Source: Viridibacterium silvisoli (GTDB taxonomy: Bacteria; Pseudomonadota; Gammaproteobacteria; Burkholderiales; Rhodocyclaceae). Taken from it: 64,000 nt of DNA. The number at the start of each line of letters is the position of its first letter. Within the stretch, counting starts at the first letter, position 1. Of the stretch, positions 8,839-17,915 are shown piece by piece. The stretch is taken from the NCBI RefSeq assembly GCF_036017035.1, contig NZ_JAYXHS010000003.1, positions 1 to 64,000 on the forward strand, given 5' to 3'. The translations under genes were made by a program, and so were the position numbers. The notes beneath the pieces are model-generated. The model did no database searches. It was not told the DNA's origin and saw nothing but the letters and a program-made list of their open reading frames with translations.

Positions 8839-9896
8839 CCGTACGCAACCGGCAACACGGCGTCATTCTCATGGCGTTCATGTTGCTGCTTGTCATTGTG
8901 GCCGCAGGTACTTTGCTCGCCCGCGCCAATCGACTGCCGACGACCGCCTCTGCAGATAGTGCTGCGCGCATCCAGCTTACAGACCTGCTCGACATACTCA
9001 AACAGCAACTGATCAACCAGATCTTGCAGGAAGACAATACGCCGGGAAGTTTCCCGTGCCCCAGCGGACCGAGCTGTGGTGTGTCGGCCGACCTCGCGTC
9101 TACGTTCAATGTCAGCGGGATAGACAAGGCAGGGGCCAGCCGCCTCAGCCCTCCCGCTGTCAGTAACGGACTATGCGTGCAGTATGTGATCGCCCCTTCT
9201 GTACGCAACAACGTGAATACGAAAGACAGAAGTACGGATGCCGCGCAGAAAAAACTCAACCCGTATTACGACCCGGACCTGACGTTCATCGACAACTCGG
9301 GTGTGGCTGCAAAGGCCTGGGCGATCCTGCTGGCAAACACGTCGGTCACCACCTGCTCGCTGGACTCGCTGGGCTATCAGATGACTGTTGATAGCACGGC
9401 GGGCACGGCCGTCGTGCAGGCCCTCGCGGCGAAGCCTGCTCTGACTACGACAACGGCATCGTTGCTGATCGAGAAACGCGATCTTCTGCCAGGTATGTTC
9501 GACCAGGTCTTGATGGCCGTGGACACGCCCGCGTTTGCCGCTTATCTGCAAGGAAAAACACTGACCCAGCCGACATCGCTGTCCACGATTCGCAGTGGCG
9601 ACAGCGGCAACTTCGACGATGCGCTTAAGCCGGCTGGCGCCAGCCTTACCGCCGGCAGCTGTCCCGGCGTGCAGTTCGGTGCGAGCAGTTCCAGTTCAGC
9701 GAGCGCTTCATCCAGTGCTGCTTCATCCAGCTCATCCGCCCCCACCAATTTCAAGTACCCCGTGAGCTGGCTCTGCTTCAATGACTGGTATGGCTCGCTA
9801 AAGTATGATCCGGCATCGCGCATACTGACGGCGCAAGATAGCAACACCAGTCTCAGTTGCACACGCACATCCGGGAAAACACAGTGCTCTTACTGA
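8835..9896 (+). CDS. Prepilin-like protein (MshP/PilX-like) with Ser-rich segment
   Basis: A 353-aa protein starting with GTG at 8835, overlapping the previous stop. The N-terminus, VTVRNRQHG then VILMAFMLLLVIV, looks like a short basic leader, a Gly at the prepilin peptidase site and a long hydrophobic helix, but without the usual Glu at +5; PilX/MshP-type minor pilins also deviate there. Six or more Cys residues occur in the C-terminal body. Residues about 278-298 are almost pure Ser/Ala. I cannot assign a precise family. It is most likely a minor pilin-like surface component of this pilus. Confidence 0.5.
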   Translation: MTVRNRQHGVILMAFMLLLVIVAAGTLLARANRLPTTASADSAARIQLTDLLDILKQQLINQILQEDNTPGSFPCPSGPSCGVSADLASTFNVSGIDKAGASRLSPPAVSNGLCVQYVIAPSVRNNVNTKDRSTDAAQKKLNPYYDPDLTFIDNSGVAAKAWAILLANTSVTTCSLDSLGYQMTVDSTAGTAVVQALAAKPALTTTTASLLIEKRDLLPGMFDQVLMAVDTPAFAAYLQGKTLTQPTSLSTIRSGDSGNFDDALKPAGASLTAGSCPGVQFGASSSSSASASSSAASSSSSAPTNFKYPVSWLCFNDWYGSLKYDPASRILTAQDSNTSLSCTRTSGKTQCSY

Positions 9897-10573
9897 AAGC
9901 CCCTGCAGGTCGCCATGACGCTGGTTTCACGCTGGTAGAGATTGCCATCGCACTGCTGGTCATCATGTTGCTGGCGGGCGGCGCGATTTCGGCGCTGCGC
10001 GCGCAAACGGCTTATACGCGCATCTCCCAGACACGCGAACAATTACGTGAAGCCCGCGAGGCACTGCTCAGCTACGCCGTGACGAATCAGGCGCTGCCGT
10101 GCGTCGCAGCGACGAGCGATGGCAATGCCGCCCCCCAGCCCTGCCCGACCAGCAAGGGTTTCCTGCCGTGGCGTACCTTGGGCTTGCCAAGCGCGGACGT
10201 ATGGGGACAACCGCTGCGCTATGCAGCCAGCCCTGGCATGGCCGGCAGCGCCGGCTTCGGCTTCGCCACGCTGGGAACGCTCAAGGTCCTGAGCGGTGGT
10301 GCCAATATCGATGCCAATGCAAGTGGGGCTGGCACATATGGCGCGATCGCTTTCGCGGTATGGAGTATCGGAGAAGATGCGGTAGATGCGTCGGCAAATG
10401 ACCTCGGCGCCACACCACAGATCGATAACACCACCGTCGTCGCTGCGGTTGCAGGTTCCGACGATGTGCTCGAGTGGGTTTCGCGCTATGCCTTGTTCGG
10501 CAGGATGACGACTGCTGGCCGACCGCTACCGCTCAGCTCCTATTCATCCTCGTCTTCCTCCGCGGGGCCATAA
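9884..10573 (+). CDS. Type IV prepilin-like protein with Ser-rich tail
   Basis: The product has a classical class III signal: AGRHDAG cleaved before FTLVEIAIALLVIMLL. I chose GTG 9884, which has GGGAAA 9 bases upstream and leaves a 14-residue leader; a longer frame opens with TTG at 9857. The start overlaps the previous gene by 13 bases. The 229-aa protein has a globular domain with a CVAATSDG...QPCP cysteine pair and ends in SSYSSSSSSAG. It is co-transcribed with the pilus genes and is probably a minor pilin. The Ser-rich tail, echoed in the preceding gene, is a possible glycosylation or linker segment (inference). Confidence 0.7.
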   Translation: MLLLKAPAGRHDAGFTLVEIAIALLVIMLLAGGAISALRAQTAYTRISQTREQLREAREALLSYAVTNQALPCVAATSDGNAAPQPCPTSKGFLPWRTLGLPSADVWGQPLRYAASPGMAGSAGFGFATLGTLKVLSGGANIDANASGAGTYGAIAFAVWSIGEDAVDASANDLGATPQIDNTTVVAAVAGSDDVLEWVSRYALFGRMTTAGRPLPLSSYSSSSSSAGP

Positions 10574-10597
10574 GAGGCTTCGGCACAAGAGACTTCG

Positions 10598-11926
10598 ATG
10601 ACAACGCACATGCCACCCATGGACAACTCCGGCAGCTCGTTCATGACCCGCCTCCGCAACGCCGGCATAGAACCCGGCGACAGCGAAGACCTGCGCCAGC
10701 AGAAATCCCTGCTGGTATTCATGAGCGGTCTCGTCAGCCTGGCCTCGGTGCTGTGGTTGATGATCTATGGCTGGATGGGTCCGAACCTGTCGTCCTCCCT
10801 GCCCTTCGGTTTGCAGGTACTCGTCGCCTTCAACCTGTGGGTGTATATCCAGTTCCGCAATTTCGATCTGTTCCGCATTTCGCAGATCGGTTTGCTGTTG
10901 TTCTTCCCCTTCGTTGCGCAGTGGGCACTTGGCGACTTCGTGTCGGCGTCCGGCCTGATCCTGTGGGGTTTGCTCGCACCTATCTGCGCCTTGCTATGCA
11001 TGGGGGTACGCGAATCGCTGCCATGGTTTTTCGCCTATGTTGTGCTGACTCTGATGACAGGTGCATCCGACTACCTGCTGGCCGACATGGTCCCCGTGAC
11101 GCTCACTACGCACACCACGATTTCGCGCCAGACCTCGGTCGTGTTCTTCGCCTTGAATTTCGTCACCTTGTCTACGCTGGTCTATCTCTTGTTGCGCTTT
11201 GCGCTGCTCGACCGCGCCAAGGCGCGCGCCAGTCTTGAAGAAGCGCACACGAAACTCGCAGCGGAGCAAGAGCGCTCCGAACGCCTGCTGCTCAACATCT
11301 TGCCGGCTCCGATTGCGCACCGTCTGCGTGCGTCGGACGCGACGATTGCAGACGGGTTTGCAGAAGTGTCGGTGATGTTTGCCGACATCGTGAACTTCAC
11401 GGGCCTGGCAGCCGACATGGAAGCGGACCAGGTTTTTGCCATGCTCAATCGCGTGTTCAGCAGCTTCGACGAACTCGCCGAGCGGCACGGACTGGAAAAG
11501 ATCAAGACCATTGGCGATGCCTACATGGTGGCCGGCGGCTTGTCAGACGAGTTGCCTGACGCCTGCTGCGCAGTCGCCGAGTTGGCGCTCGATATGCATG
11601 AATGGCTACGCCGCGACCAGACAACACGTGGTGAGCCGCTGCACGTGCGCATCGGCATCGGTACGGGGCCCGTCGTGGCGGGTGTGGTCGGCAAGAAGAA
11701 ATTCATCTATGACCTGTGGGGCGACACGGTCAATCTCGCCAGTCGCATCACGGATGAAGGACTGCCGGATGGCATCCAGTGCGACCGTGCAAGCTATGAG
11801 TTGCTCAAGGGGCGCTTCACTTTCGAAGCGCCTGTCATCTTGAGCCTCAAGGGCAAGGGCAAGGTCGAGGTATGGCGACTGAGTGGGCGAATCGCATCAT
11901 CCTCCGCCGCGCGCCAGACAAGCTGA
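10598..11926 (+). CDS. Membrane-bound class III adenylate cyclase
   Basis: Makes cyclic AMP from ATP. The 442-aa protein has about six membrane helices in residues 35-210, a short coiled linker, then a class III cyclase domain from about 255. Metal-binding Asp are visible at D263 (VMFADIVNFTG) and D307 (KIKTIGDAYM). The adenine-selecting Lys K303 and Asp D372 (YDLWG) indicate adenylate rather than guanylate specificity, and N379/R383 (VNLASR) are the transition-state residues. All key residues are therefore present. It starts 25 bases after the last prepilin gene on the same strand and is probably the terminal gene of the pilus operon, suggesting cAMP output linked to the pilus or to surface contact (inference). 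Confidence 0.85.
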   Translation: MTTHMPPMDNSGSSFMTRLRNAGIEPGDSEDLRQQKSLLVFMSGLVSLASVLWLMIYGWMGPNLSSSLPFGLQVLVAFNLWVYIQFRNFDLFRISQIGLLLFFPFVAQWALGDFVSASGLILWGLLAPICALLCMGVRESLPWFFAYVVLTLMTGASDYLLADMVPVTLTTHTTISRQTSVVFFALNFVTLSTLVYLLLRFALLDRAKARASLEEAHTKLAAEQERSERLLLNILPAPIAHRLRASDATIADGFAEVSVMFADIVNFTGLAADMEADQVFAMLNRVFSSFDELAERHGLEKIKTIGDAYMVAGGLSDELPDACCAVAELALDMHEWLRRDQTTRGEPLHVRIGIGTGPVVAGVVGKKKFIYDLWGDTVNLASRITDEGLPDGIQCDRASYELLKGRFTFEAPVILSLKGKGKVEVWRLSGRIASSSAARQTS

Positions 11927-11973
11927 TTCCGCAAGCATCCTGAAGCACCGGATAATTTTCCCGGACGGTATGT

Positions 11974-13707
11974 TCACACCTGCGAATTGAGCGTTCGCGC
12001 CAGTTCAAAACGTACGCAGCCACGCTTGTTTTCTGCGAGATACAAGCGGTAGTCCAGCGACTCAGCGAGGCGCGATGCCTGGTACAGGCCGATACCCAGA
12101 CCGCGATCAGAAGGCAAGGGCCGCACGAAAAGAAGATCAGCACGATCACCATCCAGCGGCACGCCATCATCCTCAACCTGCAAGACACATGACGCGTCAT
12201 TTGCTTTCAAGGTGACGCGAATGTTCGGCGCCTCGCCGCCACGTTCTTTGTCGGCCGGTTTGTCCAGCGCGTTGCGCACCAGATTTTCTGCAACGGTATC
12301 GAACAACAATACGGGCAAACGAGCCCCCGCCAAATTGCCATCGAGCTCGAACACCACACGCTCCCCGCTCAGGCGCTCCCGAACCGCCAACCACCACTGC
12401 TCCGCATCGCCCTCGCGCACATCAGTAGCTTCCGGCTGCCGTATGCGTTCGAGCGCTTCGTGCAGTCGTTGGCTGATCATCGGCAGCTGCCGGCTCAACA
12501 GGCTCTGCAAGGCCTCGCTGCGACCATCCCGCTCCGCCTGGGCCATGGCGAAGCACAGAGTGTCGATGGATTGCAGGAGGTTCTTAACCTCATGCGTCAT
12601 GCGCGCACCGGTTTCGTGAACGGCCCGCAGATAAGAGAGCGATTGCAAACGGCGCGACTGCTCTTTGGCCGCGTGAAACTCCGACAGCAAGCGCACCATC
12701 AAATCCATTTGCCATAAGTGCATGGGCGCCAGTTCGTAGCGGGTGTGAAGACCGATCTCGACCGCGCCATGCTGCAGACGGCTGCGACGCGTGGCAATGC
12801 GGCCAACGAAACCACCCTGCTCCTGCCCTTCAACAATCACCCGCCAGTCAGCGCCCTCGATACCAGGCCACGCCAGCATGCGTGTGACAGCACCTTCCAG
12901 CAGCACTTCGGGGCCATTGTCTCCCGTCGCCAGGCGCGCCACCTCATCCAGCCAGTGGCTGAACGGTGCGCCACCTGACAAGGCATGGCGGGCAATCGCC
13001 AGACTCAGGCCCGCCCCCTGCCCCGGGTTCCATGCCCAGCCCAGCAGCAGCAGACAGATCGCCATGATGCCAAGCGACTGCAACAGGGCCGGAATGTATT
13101 CGAGACCAGACACGAACATCAGGGCCAGTGCCCCCAGCAAGACCCCGCTCAGGACCAGCACGATGACAAGGCCACCGACAAAGTCCAGGGCCATCTGCTC
13201 GCGCGTACGCGCCAGTTTGCGCACGAAGGTCGGCACCAGCATGAGAAGCAAGGGCGCCATCAGGCTGACGACGTTTCCCAGCAGATCGGTCGGACGCGCC
13301 TCCACTGGCAGTAGCTGCGGCAGCGTCAGGGCCACAAGCGCGACGATGAGGTACGCCTCAGCACACCAGAATGACATGCGTTCCCGGCCCACCGGATGGC
13401 GGAACAGTTCGGCGCCGATCAAGCCAGCCAGCACAAGCATCCACAATAGCGCCAACCCCCAGGACATGAAGAGCCCCAGCCCCGCCACGATGACAAGCGC
13501 AGCCAGCAGCGCGCCTGCACCAAGTTTGCGGTCCTGCCGCACCAGGGGTTGCCACAACAGCACGGAGCCAAGGTGGCCGACGATCAAGCCACGACCGACG
13601 GGGGTCGTTACGCCTTGCAGCAAGCCCAGATGCAAGAGCAGCAGGCTGAATGCCAGAAGCCACGGACGCACTGCTAGCGCAGTGAGCCTCGCTATCCATT
13701 CATTCAT
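11974..13707 (-). CDS. Membrane sensor histidine kinase
   Basis: A 577-aa kinase from the ATG at 13707 (MNEWIARL; GGGA lies just upstream); the frame extends 22 residues further but less plausibly. The N-terminal 260 residues contain six or more membrane helices, followed by a GAF-like linker, an H-box (MTHEVKNLLQSI), an N-box (ENLVRNALDKP), and glycine-rich ATP-binding motifs (EDDGVPLDGD, RGLGIGLYQ). It resembles PrsK/PilS-like multipass kinases. No response regulator lies next to it. It is divergent from a pilin gene with a sigma-54-type promoter, so it may sense envelope or pilin state (inference). It converges with the adenylate cyclase gene, with 47 bases between the two stops. Confidence 0.85.
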   Translation of the reverse strand: MNEWIARLTALAVRPWLLAFSLLLLHLGLLQGVTTPVGRGLIVGHLGSVLLWQPLVRQDRKLGAGALLAALVIVAGLGLFMSWGLALLWMLVLAGLIGAELFRHPVGRERMSFWCAEAYLIVALVALTLPQLLPVEARPTDLLGNVVSLMAPLLLMLVPTFVRKLARTREQMALDFVGGLVIVLVLSGVLLGALALMFVSGLEYIPALLQSLGIMAICLLLLGWAWNPGQGAGLSLAIARHALSGGAPFSHWLDEVARLATGDNGPEVLLEGAVTRMLAWPGIEGADWRVIVEGQEQGGFVGRIATRRSRLQHGAVEIGLHTRYELAPMHLWQMDLMVRLLSEFHAAKEQSRRLQSLSYLRAVHETGARMTHEVKNLLQSIDTLCFAMAQAERDGRSEALQSLLSRQLPMISQRLHEALERIRQPEATDVREGDAEQWWLAVRERLSGERVVFELDGNLAGARLPVLLFDTVAENLVRNALDKPADKERGGEAPNIRVTLKANDASCVLQVEDDGVPLDGDRADLLFVRPLPSDRGLGIGLYQASRLAESLDYRLYLAENKRGCVRFELARTLNSQV

Positions 13708-13839
13708 CAAATGTCCCGGGTAAACCGTGATGGGCAAATCGTGACGCCGAGTGCCGTGAAATACCGCACACACCGTCAGAAATTCGACAGTTCATCTTTC
13801 CGTGCCGTCAGAAATCGGCAATATCTTCGCCTTGGCGGG

Positions 13840-13855
13840 TGGCATCATAGTTGCT
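13840..13855 (+). promoter_or_regulatory. Sigma-54 (-24/-12) promoter of the pilin gene
   Basis: The 16-base element TGGCATCATAGTTGCT has GG and GC dinucleotides separated by exactly 10 bases, as in the RpoN consensus TGGCAC-N5-TTGCA. It would start transcription near 13866, giving a leader of about 35 bases before the pilin ATG at 13901. Pilin genes are classic sigma-54 targets in other bacteria (PilS/PilR). No activator gene is in the window. Confidence 0.65.
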
Positions 13856-13900
13856 AAATCAGCTGCACAAACAACATTCATCGAGAGTCGGTTCAACAAT

Positions 13901-14539
13901 ATGAGAACACAACAGTCCGGTTTCACGCTCGTCGAAATCGCCATCGTTCTGGTCATCATCGGCCTGCTGCTGGGCGGCGTGCTGAAGGGCCAAGAGTTAA
14001 TCAATAGCGCAAAAGCAAAGGCGGTGATAGCTGACTTTAGAAATACCGCAACAATGGTGGCGGCATATCAAGATCGGTTCAGAGCACTTCCTGGTGATGA
14101 CAAAGCAGCCACGACACACGTAGGAGCCGCCACGGCAAACGGCGACGGCGACGGGCTGATTGAGAGCCCTTGGAATTCAGTAACACCAGCAGAGGAATCG
14201 GCACTCGCGTGGCAGCACCTTCGTCTTGCCAATCTTGTTCCAGGAGCACTGGGAGCACCTGCCGCCGGAGCTTGGGAGCCGACTGGCGCAGAAAGTGGAC
14301 GAATCGGCATTCAAAGCACGCGCCCCACCGGCTTTGCAGCCGGGAGATTCTTTGTCTGCGAAGGCAACGTGTCGGGCCGTATTGCCCAGCAAGTGGATAC
14401 GACAATAGACGATGGGACTGCCAACGGTGGATCAGTCCGGGCTTATGCGAATTCGGTTGCGATCGATAATCTCTCGGGGGTTGCCGCCATTGCGGCCTAT
14501 GTGGAGACAGATCTGTACATTGTTTGCAGCAGTTTCTAA
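13901..14539 (+). CDS. Type IV prepilin (possible major MSHA-type pilin)
   Basis: The ATG at 13901 gives a 7-residue leader MRTQQSG cleaved before FTLVEIAIVLVIIGLLLGG, a standard prepilin peptidase site with Glu at +5. The mature protein is about 205 aa, with a globular domain containing FFVCEGN and a C-terminal VCSSF; the two Cys could form the pilin disulfide loop. It stands alone with its own sigma-54-like promoter and a strong terminator, as expected for an abundantly expressed subunit. It could be the main subunit of the pilus encoded at 0.3-10.6 kb, or a pseudopilin. Divergent from the histidine kinase. Confidence 0.75.
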   Translation: MRTQQSGFTLVEIAIVLVIIGLLLGGVLKGQELINSAKAKAVIADFRNTATMVAAYQDRFRALPGDDKAATTHVGAATANGDGDGLIESPWNSVTPAEESALAWQHLRLANLVPGALGAPAAGAWEPTGAESGRIGIQSTRPTGFAAGRFFVCEGNVSGRIAQQVDTTIDDGTANGGSVRAYANSVAIDNLSGVAAIAAYVETDLYIVCSSF

Positions 14540-14557
14540 GTACCAATTGACGCGCAG

Positions 14558-14585
14558 ACGGCCTCGATCTTCGAGGCCGTTTTTT
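14558..14585 (+). terminator. Rho-independent terminator after pilin gene
   Basis: Perfect 10-bp stem ACGGCCTCGA/TCGAGGCCGT with a 3-base loop, followed by five T. It lies 18 bases after the pilin stop and directly at the 3' end of the convergent antiporter gene. Confidence 0.9.
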
Positions 14586-14587
14586 GT

Positions 14588-16558
14588 TTACCCGCCCTTC
14601 AACAACCTCAACTCCGCCACCGAAAGATCCGCCGACACTCCCAGCAACACCAGCACGTCACCTGCCTCAAGCTGGGTTTCCGGCACCGGATTGACGCCGC
14701 GAATACCGCGGCGGCGGATAGCGGTCACAGTGACATTGATGGTGTCCAGCTTGAGCTGATCCAGTCGCTTGCCGATGGAATAGGCTCCCGGTTGTAAGGC
14801 GAGGGAATAGAGGCGCTCCTGCAGGGCATCGGGACGGTCCGCCGCGTCGGAGGCGCCGTGGAAGAAGCCGCGCATGACCGAGTAGCGTTGATTGCGGATG
14901 TCACGCACGCTGCGAATCACGCGTGACAGCGGCATGCCGATCAAAGCCAGCACGTGGCTGGCAAGCATGATGCTGGTCTCCAGCATCTCGGGCACGACTT
15001 CGACGGCGCCCGCGTCCATGAGGCGCTCCATATCAGCATCATCCGCAGCACGTGCCACCACAGGTACGTCAGGCCGCATCGCCTGCACGTGATGCAGCAC
15101 ACGCATGGCAGCAGGGACATCATTGAAGGAGACGACCACGGCACTCGCACGCATGAGACCCGCTGCGACCAGGGTTTCACGGCGAGAGCAATCGCCAAAC
15201 ACGACCGTATCGCCTGCTGAAGCGGCGCTACGCACGCGATCCGGGTCAAGGTCCAGCGCCACGTAGGTCAACTCTTCCTTCTCCAGGAAGCGCGCCAGGT
15301 ACTGGCCGCTGCGGCCGTAGCCGCAAATGATGACGTGCTTCTCGGTCGCAATCGATTGCGCCGCGACCTTGGTCAGCTCCATCGAACGCAGCAGCCATTC
15401 TGATTTCACGAAGCGCATCACGATGCGGTCACTCATCTGCACGATGAGGGGTGCGATCAGCATCGACAGGACAAGCGCCGCGACGGTGATCTGCACGGCG
15501 CGCGCCGAACCAATGTCGAGATCGGATATCTGCGTCAGCAAGACAAAGCCGAACTCGCCGCCCGCACACAACCACAGGCCGCTGCGCACGGCCGTGCCGG
15601 TCGTAGCATTGAACATTCGCGAGACAGCGAACACCACGCCGAACTTTGCGACGAGGATCAGCACCAGCACGCCGAGCACGATCAGGAAGTGATGAACGAT
15701 GACGCCGACATCCAGAAACATGCCGACGGTCACCATGAAGAAGCCCAGCAGCACGTCACGGAAAGGCTTGATGTCCTCTTCCACCTCGAAGCGGAATTCC
15801 GTTTCCGAGATCAACATGCCCGCGAGGAAGGCGCCAAGCGCCAGGGACAGGCCCGCGCGCTCGGTCACCCAGGCCAAGCCCAGCGTAATCAGCAGGATGT
15901 TGAGCATGAACAGCTCGGAAGAACGGCGACGCGCCACGAGCAGGAACCAGGGCCGCATGAGGCGATGCCCGAGGAACAGCAGCACGGTGAGCACGACCAC
16001 CGCCTTGAGCGCCGCCCAGCCCAGCACCGTTGCAAGATCGGCAGACTTCTGCCCGAGCGCTGGAATCAGGATCAGCAAAGGCACGACGGCGACATCCTGG
16101 AACAGCAGCACGCCCAGCACTTCGCGACCGTGCGGCGTGTCAAGTTGCATGCGGTCGGCAAGCAACTTGGAAAGGACTGCCGTCGACGACATGGCAATCG
16201 CTGACGCCAGCGCAAAGCTGGCCAGGCCACTCAGCCCAAACAATTTTCCGAATGCAGTTCCGAGCAGGACCGTCAGCACGACCTGCAACCCACCCACGCC
16301 GAACACCAGGCGCTTCATGGCAAACAGCCGCCCGAGCGAAAACTCCAGCCCGATGGTAAACATGAGGAACACCACGCCAAACTCGGCGAGGTAGCGCGCC
16401 TGTTCGGTATCCGGCACCAGCCCGGCCGCGTTCGGCCCCAGCGCTGCACCAATGGCCAGATAGCCAAGTACCGGCGGCAAATTGAGCGAGCGGAACAGGA
16501 TCACGACCGCAACGGCAGCCGCAAGCAACAGCAGTATCAGATCCAGCGCGTGATGCAT
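14588..16558 (-). CDS. Kef-type monovalent cation/proton antiporter
   Basis: Inner-membrane CPA2 family transporter (KefB/KefC/YbaL type), probably K+ efflux or Na+/H+ exchange. The ATG at 16558 gives 656 aa (MHHALDLIL...); a TTG 24 bases upstream is an alternative. About 12 membrane helices fill residues 1-385 with the typical GLEFS motif, then a TrkA-N nucleotide-binding domain (HVIICGYGRSGQYLARFLE) from about 410 and a TrkA-C domain at the C-terminus (LDTINVTVTAIRRRGIRGV). This domain order is that of YbaL-like members. Converges with the pilin gene. Confidence 0.88.
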   Translation of the reverse strand: MHHALDLILLLLAAAVAVVILFRSLNLPPVLGYLAIGAALGPNAAGLVPDTEQARYLAEFGVVFLMFTIGLEFSLGRLFAMKRLVFGVGGLQVVLTVLLGTAFGKLFGLSGLASFALASAIAMSSTAVLSKLLADRMQLDTPHGREVLGVLLFQDVAVVPLLILIPALGQKSADLATVLGWAALKAVVVLTVLLFLGHRLMRPWFLLVARRRSSELFMLNILLITLGLAWVTERAGLSLALGAFLAGMLISETEFRFEVEEDIKPFRDVLLGFFMVTVGMFLDVGVIVHHFLIVLGVLVLILVAKFGVVFAVSRMFNATTGTAVRSGLWLCAGGEFGFVLLTQISDLDIGSARAVQITVAALVLSMLIAPLIVQMSDRIVMRFVKSEWLLRSMELTKVAAQSIATEKHVIICGYGRSGQYLARFLEKEELTYVALDLDPDRVRSAASAGDTVVFGDCSRRETLVAAGLMRASAVVVSFNDVPAAMRVLHHVQAMRPDVPVVARAADDADMERLMDAGAVEVVPEMLETSIMLASHVLALIGMPLSRVIRSVRDIRNQRYSVMRGFFHGASDAADRPDALQERLYSLALQPGAYSIGKRLDQLKLDTINVTVTAIRRRGIRGVNPVPETQLEAGDVLVLLGVSADLSVAELRLLKGG

Positions 16559-16892
16559 GGCAATACCGATAAGTAAGCCCAACCCCCGGGCGCCGATTTC
16601 AGGTCATCCGCCTGTGCGCAGTGCGCCAGCGACGGTTTGTTATACTGCAGCATCTGATGAACACACAGCGACTGCCATGGTCTGGCTCAATGAGCGCCGC
16701 CAGACTGACTCGGCGCTCAATCTGCAAATTTCATCAGGGCTCACAGTCTCCAGATTCACTCCACGCGATGGACGTCGGCGTTGAAGACTGCCCAGTTTAA
16801 CCTTGCAGCCGCATGAACCCAAGTTCGACCGGGGCCGGTAGTCCCCGCGCGATATCACCACCCGATCGTTGTTCGGGCATTAGGCAAACGGC
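16559..16892. promoter_or_regulatory. Divergent intergenic region kef / kdsD
   Basis: No convincing gene is present. A TATACT hexamer at 16641-16646 is a plausible -10 for rightward transcription towards kdsD, without a clear -35. The short frames here have no recognisable product. Confidence 0.3.
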
Positions 16893-17915
16893 ATGAGCCA
16901 ATCCACACCCCGTCCAGCACAAGCACGCACACTCGACGACTCGACACTGATCGCCCGTGCGCGTTCCGTGCTGACGATAGAAGCCAATGCAGTGACAGCA
17001 CTTGCTGCACGCATCGACGCACAGTTCGTGCGTGCCGTCGACATCGTCCTGCAGAGTCGCGGCCGCGTCATCGTCAGCGGCGTCGGCAAGTCCGGTCACG
17101 TCGGCCGCAAGATCGCCGCCACGCTGGCCAGCACAGGCACGCCTGCTTACTTTGTACATCCCGCCGAGGCCGCGCATGGCGACCTGGGCATGATCCAGCC
17201 CGATGACATACTGATTGCCCTGTCCAATTCCGGCAGCACGGAAGAGCTGCTGGTCATCGTGCCTTTCGCCAAGCGCATGGGCGCACGCCTGATTGCCATG
17301 ACCGGGCGAGCCGACTCGCCACTGGCGCAATTGAGCGATGTGCATCTCGACGTCGGCGTGGCGGAAGAGGCTTGCTCACTGAATCTGGCCCCGACCGCGA
17401 GCACGACGGCTGCGCTGGCCATGGGTGACGCGTTGGCCGTTGTGCTGCTCGACGCTCGAGGCTTCAGCCCGGAAGACTTTGCACGCTCGCACCCCGGTGG
17501 CGCGCTGGGTCGCCGCTTGCTGACGCATGTGCGCGACGTGATGCGCAGTGGCGATGCCATTCCTTTCGTCACACCCGAAGCGAGCTTTGCCGATGCCCTG
17601 CTCGAGATATCGCGCAAGGGGATGGGCATGACAGCAATCTGCGATGTCGTGAATGGCGCCCCGGGCAAGCTGCTCGGTGTGTTCACCGATGGAGACCTGC
17701 GCCGACTGCTCGAGCGCACAGGCAATATCACCGGGCTGAAAATCGCAGAGGTTATGCACACTTCGCCACGTTGCATCACACCCGACGCACTGGCGGCTGA
17801 AGCGGCCACAAAAATGGAACAACTGTCGATTACGCGCCTGTTGGTCATCGACGCGCAGGGCATTCTCGTCGGCGCACTCAACACGCAAGATCTGCTGACC
17901 GCCAAGGTGATCTGA
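16893..17915 (+). CDS. kdsD: Arabinose-5-phosphate isomerase KdsD
   Basis: Converts ribulose 5-phosphate to arabinose 5-phosphate, the first step towards KDO for lipopolysaccharide. The 340-aa protein has an N-terminal SIS domain (VSGVGKSGHVGRKIAATLAS near residue 62; SNSGSTEELL) and two C-terminal CBS domains (from about 215), the normal KdsD/KpsF architecture and length. Its stop overlaps the next start (TGATG), so kdsD and kdsC are translationally coupled in an LPS operon. Confidence 0.95.
   Translation: MSQSTPRPAQARTLDDSTLIARARSVLTIEANAVTALAARIDAQFVRAVDIVLQSRGRVIVSGVGKSGHVGRKIAATLASTGTPAYFVHPAEAAHGDLGMIQPDDILIALSNSGSTEELLVIVPFAKRMGARLIAMTGRADSPLAQLSDVHLDVGVAEEACSLNLAPTASTTAALAMGDALAVVLLDARGFSPEDFARSHPGGALGRRLLTHVRDVMRSGDAIPFVTPEASFADALLEISRKGMGMTAICDVVNGAPGKLLGVFTDGDLRRLLERTGNITGLKIAEVMHTSPRCITPDALAAEAATKMEQLSITRLLVIDAQGILVGALNTQDLLTAKVI

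Noticed and set aside
9700..9760. Ser-coding repeat as a possible CRISPR or tandem DNA repeat
   Set aside because: It is low-complexity coding sequence (Ser/Ala codons), with no regular repeat-spacer structure.
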